A DNA stretch of 64,000 nt from Polyangia bacterium (GTDB lineage: Bacteria; Myxococcota_A; Polyangia; Nannocystales; Nannocystaceae). The notes beneath the pieces were generated by a model, which saw nothing but the letters and a program-made list of their open reading frames with translations, was not told the origin of the DNA and searched no databases. Location of the stretch: assembly GCA_030424595.1 (NCBI GenBank), contig JAUHWG010000041.1, forward strand, positions 1-64,000. Reading direction: 5' to 3'. Of this stretch, positions 43,802 to 52,317 are shown piece after piece. Position 1 is the first letter of the stretch; each line of letters opens with the position of its first letter. Position numbers and translations under genes: made by a program.

Positions 43802-44142
43802 CGTCTTGAACGGAGCTCCACGGTGATCGTTCTCGGGCGGAGGATCGCACGCCCAGGCGAATCCTACTCGGGATCATCCGCCGCCGTCGCTCGAGCGCTG
43901 AGCCGATGAGCCCACAGGCGGAGGCGGCGCTCCGGCGGGCGCTCGAGCGCCCGCCCGCCGCACAGCTCCGCCTCCCCCCGCGAGTCTCCCCGAGCGAACA
44001 CGCCGCGACATCGCCGACCGAGCGGACTATCGGCGATCGCCGACCGACGCTAGCGCGGGGACTCGCCCGAGAGCCCCTGACTGCGCGCATCCGCACGATA
44101 CCCGCGCCCCCGGCCCCCCCGTGCTAGGCTGCCCCAACGGCC
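43802..44142. other. 341-base divergent gap
   Basis: This region lies between the minus-strand VWA lipoprotein and the plus-strand transglutaminase-like gene. It should contain both promoters. Short frames (e.g. 43906-44127) are Pro/Arg-rich and not convincing. No repeats or hairpins of note. Confidence 0.5.
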
Positions 44143-45651
44143 ATGCCAGCCCAACTCAACGGCCTCGGAAAGCTCATCTTCGTCCTCTTTCGGGTGTTTT
44201 GGACCGCGCTCGTGATCCTCGTCCCGGCGCTCGGGGTCTGGGTCGCCTCGTCCCTGGCCGCCTATCAAAACGGCCCCGTGTGGCTGGTCTGCATCGCCGG
44301 CCTGCTCCTCTTCCCAGGGCTCCCCGGCCTCTGGGAGTTCGTCAGCGCGATGCGCGAGCGCAAGCGCAAGCGCCGGTGGCATCGCCAGGTGCTGACCACC
44401 TGGGATCGCCTGATCCTCCGGACCTTGGCGATCAACCTGCTCTTCCTCGGCGGTCTGATGTGGGCCCGACCGGAGGCGATCTTCACGGCCCTCTCCTCGC
44501 GCGGCGACTGGGCCCTCGACCATGTCCAGGCGCCGATTGCCGACAGGCTCCGGCCCACCTTCCTCGGCGCAGCGGACGGCCTGCAGTGGCTCTACGAGGC
44601 GGCGCACGACAACGAGTTCGAGGCGCTGATCGACAGCGACGGGGACGCCCCCGCCCCCGCGCCGGCGACGACCGAGAACGACCCCGAGAGCCCCTGGAAA
44701 GACCCCTGGAAGGCGCCCTCCCCGATCGACGAGAACGCCGAAGACGGCACGCCGGTCGCCCCCGAGGTCATCGCCGGCGCGGCGACCTGGCCCTCCCCCG
44801 CACTCGTCCACCCAGCGATCCTGGCGATGCCCGAGAGCGCCAAGGGAAGCGTCGCGGCGGTCGGCGAGTACATCGCCGCCGCAGACTCCGATCCCTACAG
44901 CCGGGTCAAGGCGATCCACGACTTCGCCGCGACCCACGTCGCCTACGACGCGGTCGCCCTCGCCGAGGGCCGCTATCCCGACCAGAGCGCGGAGACCGTT
45001 CTCAGCACCGGGCTCGGCGTCTGCGCCGGCTACGCCAACCTGATGAAGGCGATCGGCGAGGTGACCGGCGACGAGATCGTTGTCATCGGCGGGGACTCCC
45101 GCAAGCGGGGCGGCGAGATCGCCGGGGGCGGCCACGCCTGGAACGCCGCGAAGATCGGCGAGAGTTGGTACCTGATCGACGCGACCTGGGACGCCGGCCA
45201 CGTGAGCGGCAGGACCTTCACCGCCGAGTACAAGACCGACTACCTCTTCACCCCGGCGACGTTGATGGGGGTCACCCACTACCCCGACGATCCCGCCTGG
45301 CAGCTCCGAAGCGACCCGCTGAGCCGCGGCGAGTTCACCCGCCAGCCGATGATGCGCCCCTCCTTCTTCGCCCAGGGGTTCTCCCTGATCGCCCCGACCC
45401 GCTCACAGTTCACCGTCGACCACGACATCGAGCTGACGATCGGCAATCGCCAGGGGCAGCACATGACCGCCATGGCCGTACCGATGGAGGGGGGCCCAGA
45501 GCACCGCTGCACGGTCGAGGGCGAGGCCGAGCTCGCGATCACCTGCAGCCCGCCGGAGGCCGGCACCTACAACGTCCAGCTCTACGCGTCGCCGGAGGCC
45601 GTCGGCACCTTCTGGATGGTCGGCGAGATCCAGGCCAACGTCCGCGGCTAG
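44143..45651 (+). CDS. Membrane-anchored transglutaminase-like cysteine protease
   Basis: The 502-residue protein has two N-terminal membrane helices (FVLFRVFWTALVILVPALGV and GPVWLVCIAGLLLFPGLPGL) and a third hydrophobic stretch near LRTLAINLLFLGGLMWA. A Pro/Asp linker follows, then a transglutaminase-like domain at ~240-380. The catalytic triad is intact: Cys in GLGVCAGYANLM (~293), His in GGHAWNAAKIG (~331) and Asp in YLIDATWD (~346). The C-terminal ~100 residues look like the beta-sandwich that follows this domain in kyphoscoliosis-peptidase-like proteins. Probably faces the periplasm and cleaves or cross-links protein; substrate unknown. Confidence 0.85.
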   Translation: MPAQLNGLGKLIFVLFRVFWTALVILVPALGVWVASSLAAYQNGPVWLVCIAGLLLFPGLPGLWEFVSAMRERKRKRRWHRQVLTTWDRLILRTLAINLLFLGGLMWARPEAIFTALSSRGDWALDHVQAPIADRLRPTFLGAADGLQWLYEAAHDNEFEALIDSDGDAPAPAPATTENDPESPWKDPWKAPSPIDENAEDGTPVAPEVIAGAATWPSPALVHPAILAMPESAKGSVAAVGEYIAAADSDPYSRVKAIHDFAATHVAYDAVALAEGRYPDQSAETVLSTGLGVCAGYANLMKAIGEVTGDEIVVIGGDSRKRGGEIAGGGHAWNAAKIGESWYLIDATWDAGHVSGRTFTAEYKTDYLFTPATLMGVTHYPDDPAWQLRSDPLSRGEFTRQPMMRPSFFAQGFSLIAPTRSQFTVDHDIELTIGNRQGQHMTAMAVPMEGGPEHRCTVEGEAELAITCSPPEAGTYNVQLYASPEAVGTFWMVGEIQANVRG

Positions 45652-45716
45652 CCTCCGCGGCTGGCCTCCGCGGCTGGTCTCCACGGCTGGCCTCCGCGGC
45701 TGGTCGCCCTCGCTGG
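45639..45716. repeat. 13-bp tandem repeat between convergent genes
   Basis: CCTCCGCGGCTGG repeats at 45652, 45665, 45678 (variant), 45691 and 45704 (variant). A related unit at 45639 runs through the last codons and stop of the transglutaminase-like gene. Only three bases separate it from the stop of the convergent thioredoxin-like gene. Confidence 0.85.
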
Positions 45717-45719
45717 TGG

Positions 45720-47252
45720 CTATCGATCCACGACGGGCGCGGCCGTCGGAGCGCCGGCTGCGACCGCAGGCGCGGACCAGCCTCCCCCGGCGATCCCCGA
45801 GTACACATCCTCCGGCGCGAGCCCGAGGGTGCGATCGCTCTGCGGGGTCAACAGGAGCTGGTCGTAGATCCTCCGGTTCAGCGCCTCGAGGCTGAGGGAC
45901 CAGGCGCTGCCGTCGGCGAACCACTGGTGGATCGTACGGTGGAGCTGATGCTCGTTGACCAGGGTGTCCGCGGCCAGGCTCCGCACCGTCGCCGCCCGCA
46001 TCTCGGCGTCGACAGGCTCCAGCGAATTCATCGCCCGCAAGCTCGCCGGCGCGAGCTCGCTCTCGCTGATGTGCCGCTCGGCGAGCCGGCTCCAGAAGCG
46101 ACGATCCACCGTCGGCGCGGCGAGGCCGGGCCCCAGCCCCATGCCGCCCAGGAGCGGCATCTCGACCCTGCTCTTGCCGATCGCCATCACGTTGATCGCC
46201 GCCGCGTCGGGGAGCGCCTCACCGCGCACAGGTCCGCTCGGGGGCCGGGTGCGGGCCGCGTCCTCGCCGATCGCCCGCAGCTCCGCGCCCCAGACGACGT
46301 CGAGATCGGCGAGGCGCTGGGAGTGGTGCTGCGTCAGGAGGGTCGACCGATCCCACCCGTCACGGCCGCGGGCGGCGAGGGCCAAGGCCGCGCTCCGCTC
46401 GAGGAGCCGCTGAAACACCGGCGGCGCCAAGAGCCCCGGCAGGGCGTCGACCGGCCGCCCGTCGGCGTCGAGAACGTAGTGGACGCTATTGCCGGTGATC
46501 GTCCGGGTCAGGCGACGACCGTCGCCGTAGTCGACCGTGATCACCGGCACCGGCCGCTCCGAGCTCCAGTGGAGGACAAAGCGCTCGCGCAGCCACGGCG
46601 CCACCGCGGGGTAGAGGATCGTCCGAAAGAAGCGAGAGTTGGCGCAGCTGAGCGGCTCCCCGAGCTGGCCCAGGAGGCGCAGCGAGAGGATCGGCTTGCC
46701 GCTCGCCTTCGCCGCGGCGATCGCCTCGTCGAGCTCCGTGTACCAGTAGAGCTCCGTGTATCGGCAGCCGTGCTGCTGGCAGATCCCGTCGATCGCTGCG
46801 TCGAGCGCACCGCCCTCGCCGACGCTCGCGGAGGTTACCGGAGCCGTCCCGGAGGGGCGCCCAAGCCAGGCGTTGAAGGCCCCGCCGACGCCTCGATCGA
46901 CGTCGACGTCCGCCGCCGGGGCGGCAGGCATGGGACCCGCGAGCGCAGCGCGATGAACCTCGACAAACGCCTCTAGCCCCGCTGGCCCGGCCTGCCTGAG
47001 CAGCGCCGTCGCCTCTGCCCGCGTCGCCTCATCGCCGATCACCGCCAGCTCCGCCAGCTCCGCCAGCGACCGGCCCCGAACCCCGAGAGGCGCGGCCTCT
47101 GCCCCGTCGTCACAGGCGCTCGGCGACGCCTCATGGGGGCCGATGCTCCCCTCGCCGCCGGCCCCGGGATCGCAGGCGGCGACCGCCAAGAGAGCGAGAA
47201 GGAGGCCCGCGCCGAGCCGACCAGAGGAGCGCACCGAGGTTCGAGAAGCCAT
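45720..47252 (-). CDS. Thioredoxin-fold lipoprotein of unknown function
   Basis: The 510-residue lipoprotein (lipobox LLAVAAC) has a thioredoxin-like domain at ~165-290: ELDEAIAAAKASGKPILSLRLLG, then LSCANSRFFRTILY in place of a CxxC, VAPWLRERFVLHWSSE, ITGNSVHYVLDADGRPVDAL. Only a single Cys sits at the active-site position, so redox activity is doubtful. The C-terminal 200 residues are helical with no recognised domain (MNSLEPVDAEMRAATVRSLA). It belongs to a family seen in planctomycetes and myxobacteria with this LSCANSRFFR motif. Divergent from the ureohydrolase gene across 92 bases. Confidence 0.7.
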   Translation of the reverse strand: MASRTSVRSSGRLGAGLLLALLAVAACDPGAGGEGSIGPHEASPSACDDGAEAAPLGVRGRSLAELAELAVIGDEATRAEATALLRQAGPAGLEAFVEVHRAALAGPMPAAPAADVDVDRGVGGAFNAWLGRPSGTAPVTSASVGEGGALDAAIDGICQQHGCRYTELYWYTELDEAIAAAKASGKPILSLRLLGQLGEPLSCANSRFFRTILYPAVAPWLRERFVLHWSSERPVPVITVDYGDGRRLTRTITGNSVHYVLDADGRPVDALPGLLAPPVFQRLLERSAALALAARGRDGWDRSTLLTQHHSQRLADLDVVWGAELRAIGEDAARTRPPSGPVRGEALPDAAAINVMAIGKSRVEMPLLGGMGLGPGLAAPTVDRRFWSRLAERHISESELAPASLRAMNSLEPVDAEMRAATVRSLAADTLVNEHQLHRTIHQWFADGSAWSLSLEALNRRIYDQLLLTPQSDRTLGLAPEDVYSGIAGGGWSAPAVAAGAPTAAPVVDR

Positions 47253-47344
47253 CCACCTGAGGGTATCGGCGGCGCCGCGGAGCCCCTGTCAAAGGCCGGT
47301 AAAAAGTCCCCAATCTCAGCCTACAAGCGCGCTACAAGGGCGAC

Positions 47345-48424
47345 GTGGATCCCAACAACGCCTGTGACCCAGACGCCGGGCTCTTCGGCCTCGACACCCC
47401 CCCAGAGTCCGCGGACCTCCACCTGCTCGCGATCCCCTGGGACGCGACGACCTCCTACCGCGACGGCACCCGGCACGGCCCGGCGGCGATCCTCCGCGCG
47501 AGCCACCAGCTCGACATGTACGACCGCGCCCTCGAGGTCACGCACCTCGAGAGCATCGCCATGATCGACCCTCCGCCCGAGATCGTCGCCCTAGGCCCCG
47601 AGGCGCGCGCCCACGCGGAGGTGGTGATCGCCGCGGCCGGGCGCGAGACGCCGACGACCCGGCCGCACATGGACGCCGTCAACAGGCTCTCGGAGCGGCT
47701 GAACGCCTGGGTTCGGGCCGAGACGAGCGCCCGCCTCGAGGAGGGTCGCTGGGTCGGCATCGTCGGCGGTGAACACTCGGTCCCGCTCGGCGCGATCCAG
47801 GCGATCGCCAGCCGCCACCCCGGCCTCGGGATCCTCCACATCGACGCCCACGCCGATCTGCGCCGGGCCTACGAGGGCTTCTCCAACTCCCACGCCTCGA
47901 TCATGGACAACGTGCTCCGCCGCTGCCCCGAGGTCGCCCGCCTGGTCCAGGTCGGGATCCGGGATCTCTGCGACGAAGAGGCCAACGCGATCGCCGAGGC
48001 CGGACCGCGGGTGCGGACCTTCTTCGACCGCGACCTCGCCGACCGCTCCTTCGCCGGCGAGCCCTGGGCCGCGACGATCGCCGCGATCCTGGAGCCGCTC
48101 CCGGAGGAGGTCTACGTCTCCTTCGACATCGACGGCCTGAGCCCCGACCTCTGCCCCAACACCGGCACTCCTGTGCCCGGCGGCCTCACCTACAACCAGG
48201 CGGTCGCGCTCATCACCGCGCTCGGGCGTTCGGGCCGGCGGATCGTCGGCTTTGATCTCTGTGAGGTCGCGCCGAGCCGGGTCGACCCCACCGACGAGTG
48301 GGACGGCAATGTCGGCGCGCGGGTCCTCTATCAGCTCTGCGGCTGGACCCTCCGCACCCAGGGACGTATCGTCCCGGGCATCGGCGGCGGTAACTCAATC
48401 ACGTCGACGGACGTTGATCGATGA
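47345..48424 (+). CDS. Ureohydrolase (arginase/agmatinase/formiminoglutamase family)
   Basis: The 359-residue protein starts at GTG 47345. The binuclear manganese ligands of the family are all present: His in VGGEHSVPLG (~142), the HIDAHADLR cluster (~165-172), and DIDGLSPD (~261-268). Substrate-side motifs TSYRDGTRHGP and NSHASIMDN fit agmatinase-like members. It would hydrolyse a guanidino compound to urea and an amine. Which substrate (agmatine, arginine or another guanidino acid) cannot be fixed by eye. The stop overlaps the start of the next lipoprotein gene (ATGA). Confidence 0.88.
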   Translation: MDPNNACDPDAGLFGLDTPPESADLHLLAIPWDATTSYRDGTRHGPAAILRASHQLDMYDRALEVTHLESIAMIDPPPEIVALGPEARAHAEVVIAAAGRETPTTRPHMDAVNRLSERLNAWVRAETSARLEEGRWVGIVGGEHSVPLGAIQAIASRHPGLGILHIDAHADLRRAYEGFSNSHASIMDNVLRRCPEVARLVQVGIRDLCDEEANAIAEAGPRVRTFFDRDLADRSFAGEPWAATIAAILEPLPEEVYVSFDIDGLSPDLCPNTGTPVPGGLTYNQAVALITALGRSGRRIVGFDLCEVAPSRVDPTDEWDGNVGARVLYQLCGWTLRTQGRIVPGIGGGNSITSTDVDR

Positions 48425-48930
48425 TGACCTTGACCACCCGGCTCGCGCTCCTCGGCTCCTTCGGCCTCCTGCTCTCCGCCTGTGGTCAAGCCCCGGCGAC
48501 CGCGGAGCAGCCCGCGATCAAGCACGCTCCGACGGAGGCCGCGAAGGCCGCGAAGGTGCCCGCGGAGAGCCGCTACGAGATCCGCGTCGAGTCCCCCGAG
48601 ACCGCGCTCGCAGGCCACGAGGTGGTGGCGAAGATCCACATCGAGCCCAGGTCGCCCTGGCACATCAACACCGAGTTCCCGGTCGCGCTCAACGTCAAGG
48701 CGCCGAGCGACGTCGACGTCGAGATCTCCGACCAGGGGGCGGGCGACGCCCAGTGCTTCGACGACGACTGCCTGGTCTTCGCGATCCCCTTCACGCCCAA
48801 GGCCGAGGGCGCCCGCGAGCTCAGGACCCAGATCAAGTTCGCGGTCTGCGGCGACGCTGCCTGCGCCCCGGACACCGTCGACGTGAACCTCCAGGTCGAG
48901 GTGAGCTGCGACGGCGACGCGCTGTGCTGA
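48421..48930 (+). CDS. Periplasmic lipoprotein with DsbD-N-like immunoglobulin fold
   Basis: The 169-residue lipoprotein (lipobox LLLSAC) continues as a beta-sandwich: YEIRVESPETALAGHEVVAKI, WHINTEFPVALNV, VDVEISDQG, ELRTQIKFAVCGDAACAPDTV. This resembles the N-terminal domain of DsbD/ScsB and related thiol-relay partners. Six Cys after the anchor (AQCFDDDC, VCGDAAC, SCDGDALC) suggest disulfides. It is translationally coupled to the ureohydrolase, an odd pairing with no obvious logic. Function unknown. Confidence 0.7.
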   Translation: MMTLTTRLALLGSFGLLLSACGQAPATAEQPAIKHAPTEAAKAAKVPAESRYEIRVESPETALAGHEVVAKIHIEPRSPWHINTEFPVALNVKAPSDVDVEISDQGAGDAQCFDDDCLVFAIPFTPKAEGARELRTQIKFAVCGDAACAPDTVDVNLQVEVSCDGDALC

Positions 48931-48990
48931 GCCGACCTGGTCTGGACTGAGCAGAGCGCGGACTCGACAGAGACCGACCGAGCCCGCGGC

Positions 48991-49070
48991 GGACCGCGTC
49001 GGACCGCGGCGGACCGCGGCGGACCGCGGCGGACCGCGGCGGACCGCGGCGGACCGCGGCGGACCGCGGC
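48991..49070. repeat. 10-bp GC tandem repeat, eight copies, between convergent genes
   Basis: GGACCGCGGC repeats eight times without a break from 48991 (the first copy is GGACCGCGTC). Each junction holds the palindrome CCGCGG. It lies between the ends of a plus-strand lipoprotein gene and a minus-strand OmpA-like gene. A second, CCCCGGACTC-type repeat follows at about 49117-49165 and reaches into the end of the OmpA-like gene. Confidence 0.92.
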
Positions 49071-49148
49071 GTCCGACGACCCGACCCAGGAGTGCTCGGC
49101 GTCAGGCCTGAACGTCCCGGACTCACGCCCCGGACTCGAGCCCCGGGC

Positions 49149-49859
49149 TCACGCCCCGGGCTCGACCGGACACGGCGGAAGTGAGCTCTTCTCCTCGATC
49201 ACATGAAGCTCGATCCGGCGGTTGAGCGCGCGGTTCTTCGGGCTGGTGTTCGGCGCGAGCGGCCTGTCTGGACCGTAGCCCTGCGACACCAGGCGCGACG
49301 ACTCGACGCCGTGCTCGAGCAGGTAGACCCGGACCGCCTCGGCGCGCTTGCGGGTGATGTCCACCGCTCGCTCCTGCCAGTGCGGGTCTTCGTCGCGATG
49401 CCCCTGGATCTCGAGGACGATCGCCGGATGGCGCTGGAGCACCTCGACGATCCCGTCGAGCACTGGGAAGGACGAGGGTCGGATCGTCCACTTGTTGACG
49501 TCGAACTCGAGGCCCTCGACGGTCCCTAGGATCGCCTCGACCTCCTCGGGGATCGCCTCCTCCCCGCAGGGCTCCGCCGCCGCCGCCTCCTCTCCGGCGC
49601 TCCCCTCCGTCGGCCCTTCGCCCCGGGGGTCCCCGTCGACGCTCGTGTCCGAGGCGACCGAGAGTCCTGGCTCCGCCGCCCCTCCGCTCGGGTTCTCGTC
49701 CTCCTGCGTCGACGCCGTCTCGGGCGAGCGCGTCGCGGCGGTCCCTGGGCGATCGCACGCGATCATCAGCGCCAACGCCAACGCCAACGCCAACGCCGAC
49801 AAGGGCAAAAGACCGTAGCGGACCCCGCAGCGCCGGCGACTCTCGTTCCTCTGCCGCAT
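49149..49859 (-). CDS. OmpA-like peptidoglycan-binding lipoprotein
   Basis: ATG 49859 gives 236 residues. The signal peptide core is a run of alternating Ala-Leu ending in lipobox LMIAC. The Ala-Leu run is encoded by four perfect GCCAAC units (+ strand 49771-49794). An acidic, Pro/Gly/Ser-rich linker follows. The OmpA C-terminal domain spans ~115-225: LEFDVNKWTIRPSSFPVLDGIVEVL, VLEIQGHRDEDPHWQ, ITRKRAEAVRVYLLEHGV, LVSQGYGPDRPLAPN, NRALNRRIELHV. The usual Asp and Arg that hold diaminopimelate are recognisable. It should tether the outer membrane to peptidoglycan. Confidence 0.9.
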   Translation of the reverse strand: MRQRNESRRRCGVRYGLLPLSALALALALALMIACDRPGTAATRSPETASTQEDENPSGGAAEPGLSVASDTSVDGDPRGEGPTEGSAGEEAAAAEPCGEEAIPEEVEAILGTVEGLEFDVNKWTIRPSSFPVLDGIVEVLQRHPAIVLEIQGHRDEDPHWQERAVDITRKRAEAVRVYLLEHGVESSRLVSQGYGPDRPLAPNTSPKNRALNRRIELHVIEEKSSLPPCPVEPGA

Positions 49860-50008
49860 ACCCGGCACTCTACTACCGAACGCCTCGCTGACGAGGTCGG
49901 CGCTGGTGACCACTCGAAGCTCACGCGCTCATAGGCGCAGGATCGAAGGACGGTGGTGCCCATGAGCACGTCGACGACGACCGCGCGGGACAACGCTCCG
50001 ACTGGACC

Positions 50009-50039
50009 GTCGACGGTAGGTCGACGACCTACCGTCGAC
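50009..50039 (-). terminator. Perfect 15-bp inverted repeat downstream of the cardiolipin synthase gene
   Basis: GTCGACGGTAGGTCG (50009-50023) is followed after one base by its exact reverse complement (50025-50039). Part of the right arm is repeated again to ~50056. It lies 41 bases after the minus-strand stop at 50080. The stem is strong but lacks a T tract, so it could be a terminator or a protein-binding palindrome. Confidence 0.5.
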
Positions 50040-50079
50040 GACCTACCGTCGACGACCGCGACAGCGCGGCTCCTCGCTC

Positions 50080-51219
50080 CTAGAGGAACGCCCGCAGACG
50101 CCCGGCGATCCAGGCGAGCGCCCGGACCCAAGGGGTCAGGTGGGCCGTCACGTCGCCGGTGATCCGCTTGGCGTGCCGCAGATCATCCTCGAAGGACCCC
50201 GTGACGATCCGGGCGAAGGCAGGCTCGTCGACGACGATGTTGCTCTCGAGATTAAACCGCCAGGAGAGGCTGTCGAGGTTGTGCGAGCCGATCGTCACAA
50301 AGCGTCGGTCGACGATCGCCGTCTTCGCGTGGAAGACCCCGCCCTGGTAGGCGTAGACTTCGATGCCGTCGCGGAGGAGGATCCGGGCGATGTCGTAGAG
50401 GGCCAGGTCAGCCAGGAGCACGTCGCTGCGCGCCGGCACCAGCACCCGCACCCGCACCCCGCGACGCCGGGCCATCCGCAGCGCGTGGAGGAAGACCGGA
50501 CCCGGCAAGAAGTAGGCGCTGGCGATGTCGACGGTCCGCCGCGCCCGCTTGAGCGCGACGAGATAGGCCCGACGGATCGTCCGGTCAGGCCGGCCGTAGA
50601 CCATGTTCGCGAGGACGAAGACCCGGCTCGCAGAGTTCGGCCGGGCGCGCACGCCCTCGTGGACCATCGATCCGCCGCAGCGCCACCAGGTGTCGTAGAA
50701 GAGCGTCCGGAGCTGGCTCGCCGTCGGCCCGCGGATCTCGACCGCGTCGTCACGCCAGGCCTCGCCGCCCTCCTCGCGGGGCAACCACGGGGCCGCGAGG
50801 TTGATCCCGCCGGTGAAGGCGACCTCGCCGTCGACCACCAGGACCTTGCGATGATCGCGAAAGCGGAGCTGACCTAGGCGAAAGTGGCGCCGCCAGGGCG
50901 CGACCTGGCCGAACTCCAAGACCTCGCCGCCGGCCTCGAGGAGCGGCGTCCACCAGTAGCGCGGCAGGCTCCAGGAGCCGAGCGAGTCGTAGATGACCCG
51001 GACTCGAACGCCGGCGCTCGCCCGCTCGACGAGGGCGTTGCGGAAGCGTTCGCCGACCGTGTCGGCGCCGACCCAGTACATCTCGAGGCAGATCTCCTCG
51101 CGGGCGCCCTGGATCGCCGAGAGCATCGACGGGTAGGCCTGGGCGCCGTCGCGGAGGAGGCGGAGCCGGTCGTCCCCGACCGGGAGATAACCGTCGCTCT
51201 TGCTCGGAATCCAGTTCAT
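50080..51219 (-). CDS. Cardiolipin synthase / phospholipase D family protein (ClsB-like)
   Basis: The 379-residue protein has two HKD active-site motifs: RDHRKVLVVDGEVAFTGGIN (~122-140) and VFHAKTAIVDRRFVTIGSHN (~296-315). It lacks the two N-terminal membrane helices of ClsA, which fits the ClsB type. It would join phosphatidyl groups to form cardiolipin or a related phospholipid. EICLEMYWVGADTVG at the N-terminus and SLSWRFNLESNIVV near the end are typical. Monocistronic, with a strong inverted repeat just downstream. Confidence 0.88.
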   Translation of the reverse strand: MNWIPSKSDGYLPVGDDRLRLLRDGAQAYPSMLSAIQGAREEICLEMYWVGADTVGERFRNALVERASAGVRVRVIYDSLGSWSLPRYWWTPLLEAGGEVLEFGQVAPWRRHFRLGQLRFRDHRKVLVVDGEVAFTGGINLAAPWLPREEGGEAWRDDAVEIRGPTASQLRTLFYDTWWRCGGSMVHEGVRARPNSASRVFVLANMVYGRPDRTIRRAYLVALKRARRTVDIASAYFLPGPVFLHALRMARRRGVRVRVLVPARSDVLLADLALYDIARILLRDGIEVYAYQGGVFHAKTAIVDRRFVTIGSHNLDSLSWRFNLESNIVVDEPAFARIVTGSFEDDLRHAKRITGDVTAHLTPWVRALAWIAGRLRAFL

Positions 51220-51275
51220 CGCGACGACCCTAGGCAGTCCTCATATAACGCGGGCGAGCCGAAGCAACCACGGGA

Positions 51276-52211
51276 TTATCCGGAAACCCGCGCGCGCCGC
51301 CAGCTCGCCCCGCCGCCAAAGTCCGCGGCCAGCAGATCGACGAAGGCGCGGACCTTGGGCATCAGGTGACGGGCGTGGGGGTAGACAGCGTGGAGCACCG
51401 CCTCGGAGCGGCAGAACTCGGCCAGAGCTGGCTCCAAGCGGCCCGTCCGGAGATCGGCGTCGACGATGAAGTCCGGGAGCAGCGCGAGCCCGAGCCCAGC
51501 CTGGGCTGCGAGCGCGAGAACATCGCCGTTGTTGGCCCGCAGCCGCCCCTGCACCCGGACCGCCGTGGGGCCGCTCGGCCCGCGGAAGTGCCAGGTGTCG
51601 CCGCTCGCCTGGTAGGCGTAGAGCAGGCAAGCGTGCTCGCGGAGCTCCTCGGGGCTCCGCGGCCGCCCGCGCCCGTGAAAGTAGGCCGGTGAGCCGACGA
51701 CCAGGCTCCGCGAGGGGGCCAGGCGCCGCGCGATCAGGCTCGAGTCCCGCAACGCCCCCACCCGGATCGCGACGTCAAAGCCCTCGCCGACGACGTCGAC
51801 CATCCGGTCGCTGAGGTCCAGATCGACCTCGACCTCGGGGTGGTCCTGGAGGAACCTCGCGACCGAGGAGGCCAGGTAACGCTGTCCGAAGCTCATCGGC
51901 GCCGACACCCGCAGGCGCCCGCGGGGCACCCCTTGCATCCTCGTCACCGCGCGCTCCGCCTCCTCCGCCGCCGCCAACACCGCGAGGCAGCGATCGAAGT
52001 AGGCGGCGCCGACCTCGGTCATGCGCAGGGTCCGGGTCGTCCGGTGGAGGAGGAGCGCCCCGAGCCGGCCCTCGAGGGCCGCGATCCGCTTGCTGACCGT
52101 CGACTTCGCGAGGCTGAGCTCTCGCGCCGCCGCGGAGAAGGAGCCGAGCTCGACGACGCGGACGAAGGCGGCGATGGCGGTCAGGTCCTGCATCTCCTCA
52201 TTGTTTCTCAT
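51276..52211 (-). CDS. LysR-type transcriptional regulator
   Basis: 311 residues from ATG 52211; ATG 52193 (MQDLTAI) is also possible and is the usual family start, with GAGGAG immediately before it. The winged HTH is clear: FVRVVELGSFSAAARELSLAKSTVSKRIAALE, LLHRTTRTLRMTEVGAAYFDR (landmarks in residues ~10-75). The effector domain includes GRLRVSAPMSFGQRYLA and DVAIRVGALRDSSLIARRL. It faces the pirin gene across ~106 bases, the standard LysR arrangement, so it probably regulates pirin and nitroreductase and itself. A palindrome overlaps its start. Confidence 0.92.
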   Translation of the reverse strand: MRNNEEMQDLTAIAAFVRVVELGSFSAAARELSLAKSTVSKRIAALEGRLGALLLHRTTRTLRMTEVGAAYFDRCLAVLAAAEEAERAVTRMQGVPRGRLRVSAPMSFGQRYLASSVARFLQDHPEVEVDLDLSDRMVDVVGEGFDVAIRVGALRDSSLIARRLAPSRSLVVGSPAYFHGRGRPRSPEELREHACLLYAYQASGDTWHFRGPSGPTAVRVQGRLRANNGDVLALAAQAGLGLALLPDFIVDADLRTGRLEPALAEFCRSEAVLHAVYPHARHLMPKVRAFVDLLAADFGGGASWRRARVSG

Positions 52212-52248
52212 AGTGAAACAATGTTGTGAACCCAAGCAGTCTTGTTTC
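52201..52248. promoter_or_regulatory. Candidate LysR operator: TTGTTTC-N7-GAAACAA plus a half-site
   Basis: TTGTTTC (52201-52207) and its exact complement GAAACAA (52215-52221) are seven bases apart. A third TTGTTTC lies at 52242-52248. The sites are in the LysR-pirin divergent region, and the first covers the LysR start codon at 52211. The spacing fits a LysR recognition site plus an activation half-site, and AT-rich sequence here stands out from the GC-rich surroundings. Confidence 0.6.
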
Positions 52249-52317
52249 CAATGCCGGCGATCGCCACTCTCAGGAGGTCGCAGGGGGCCGTCCCTCCGCG
52301 AAGAAGGGAACAGGACC

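Noticed and set aside
44121..46976. A 951-codon plus-strand frame
   Set aside because: It overlaps the transglutaminase-like gene out of frame and is Arg/Pro-rich; it then runs antisense to the thioredoxin-like lipoprotein.
45720..47252. A functional disulfide oxidoreductase
   Set aside because: The thioredoxin-like domain has a single Cys (LSCANS) rather than CxxC, so redox activity cannot be claimed.
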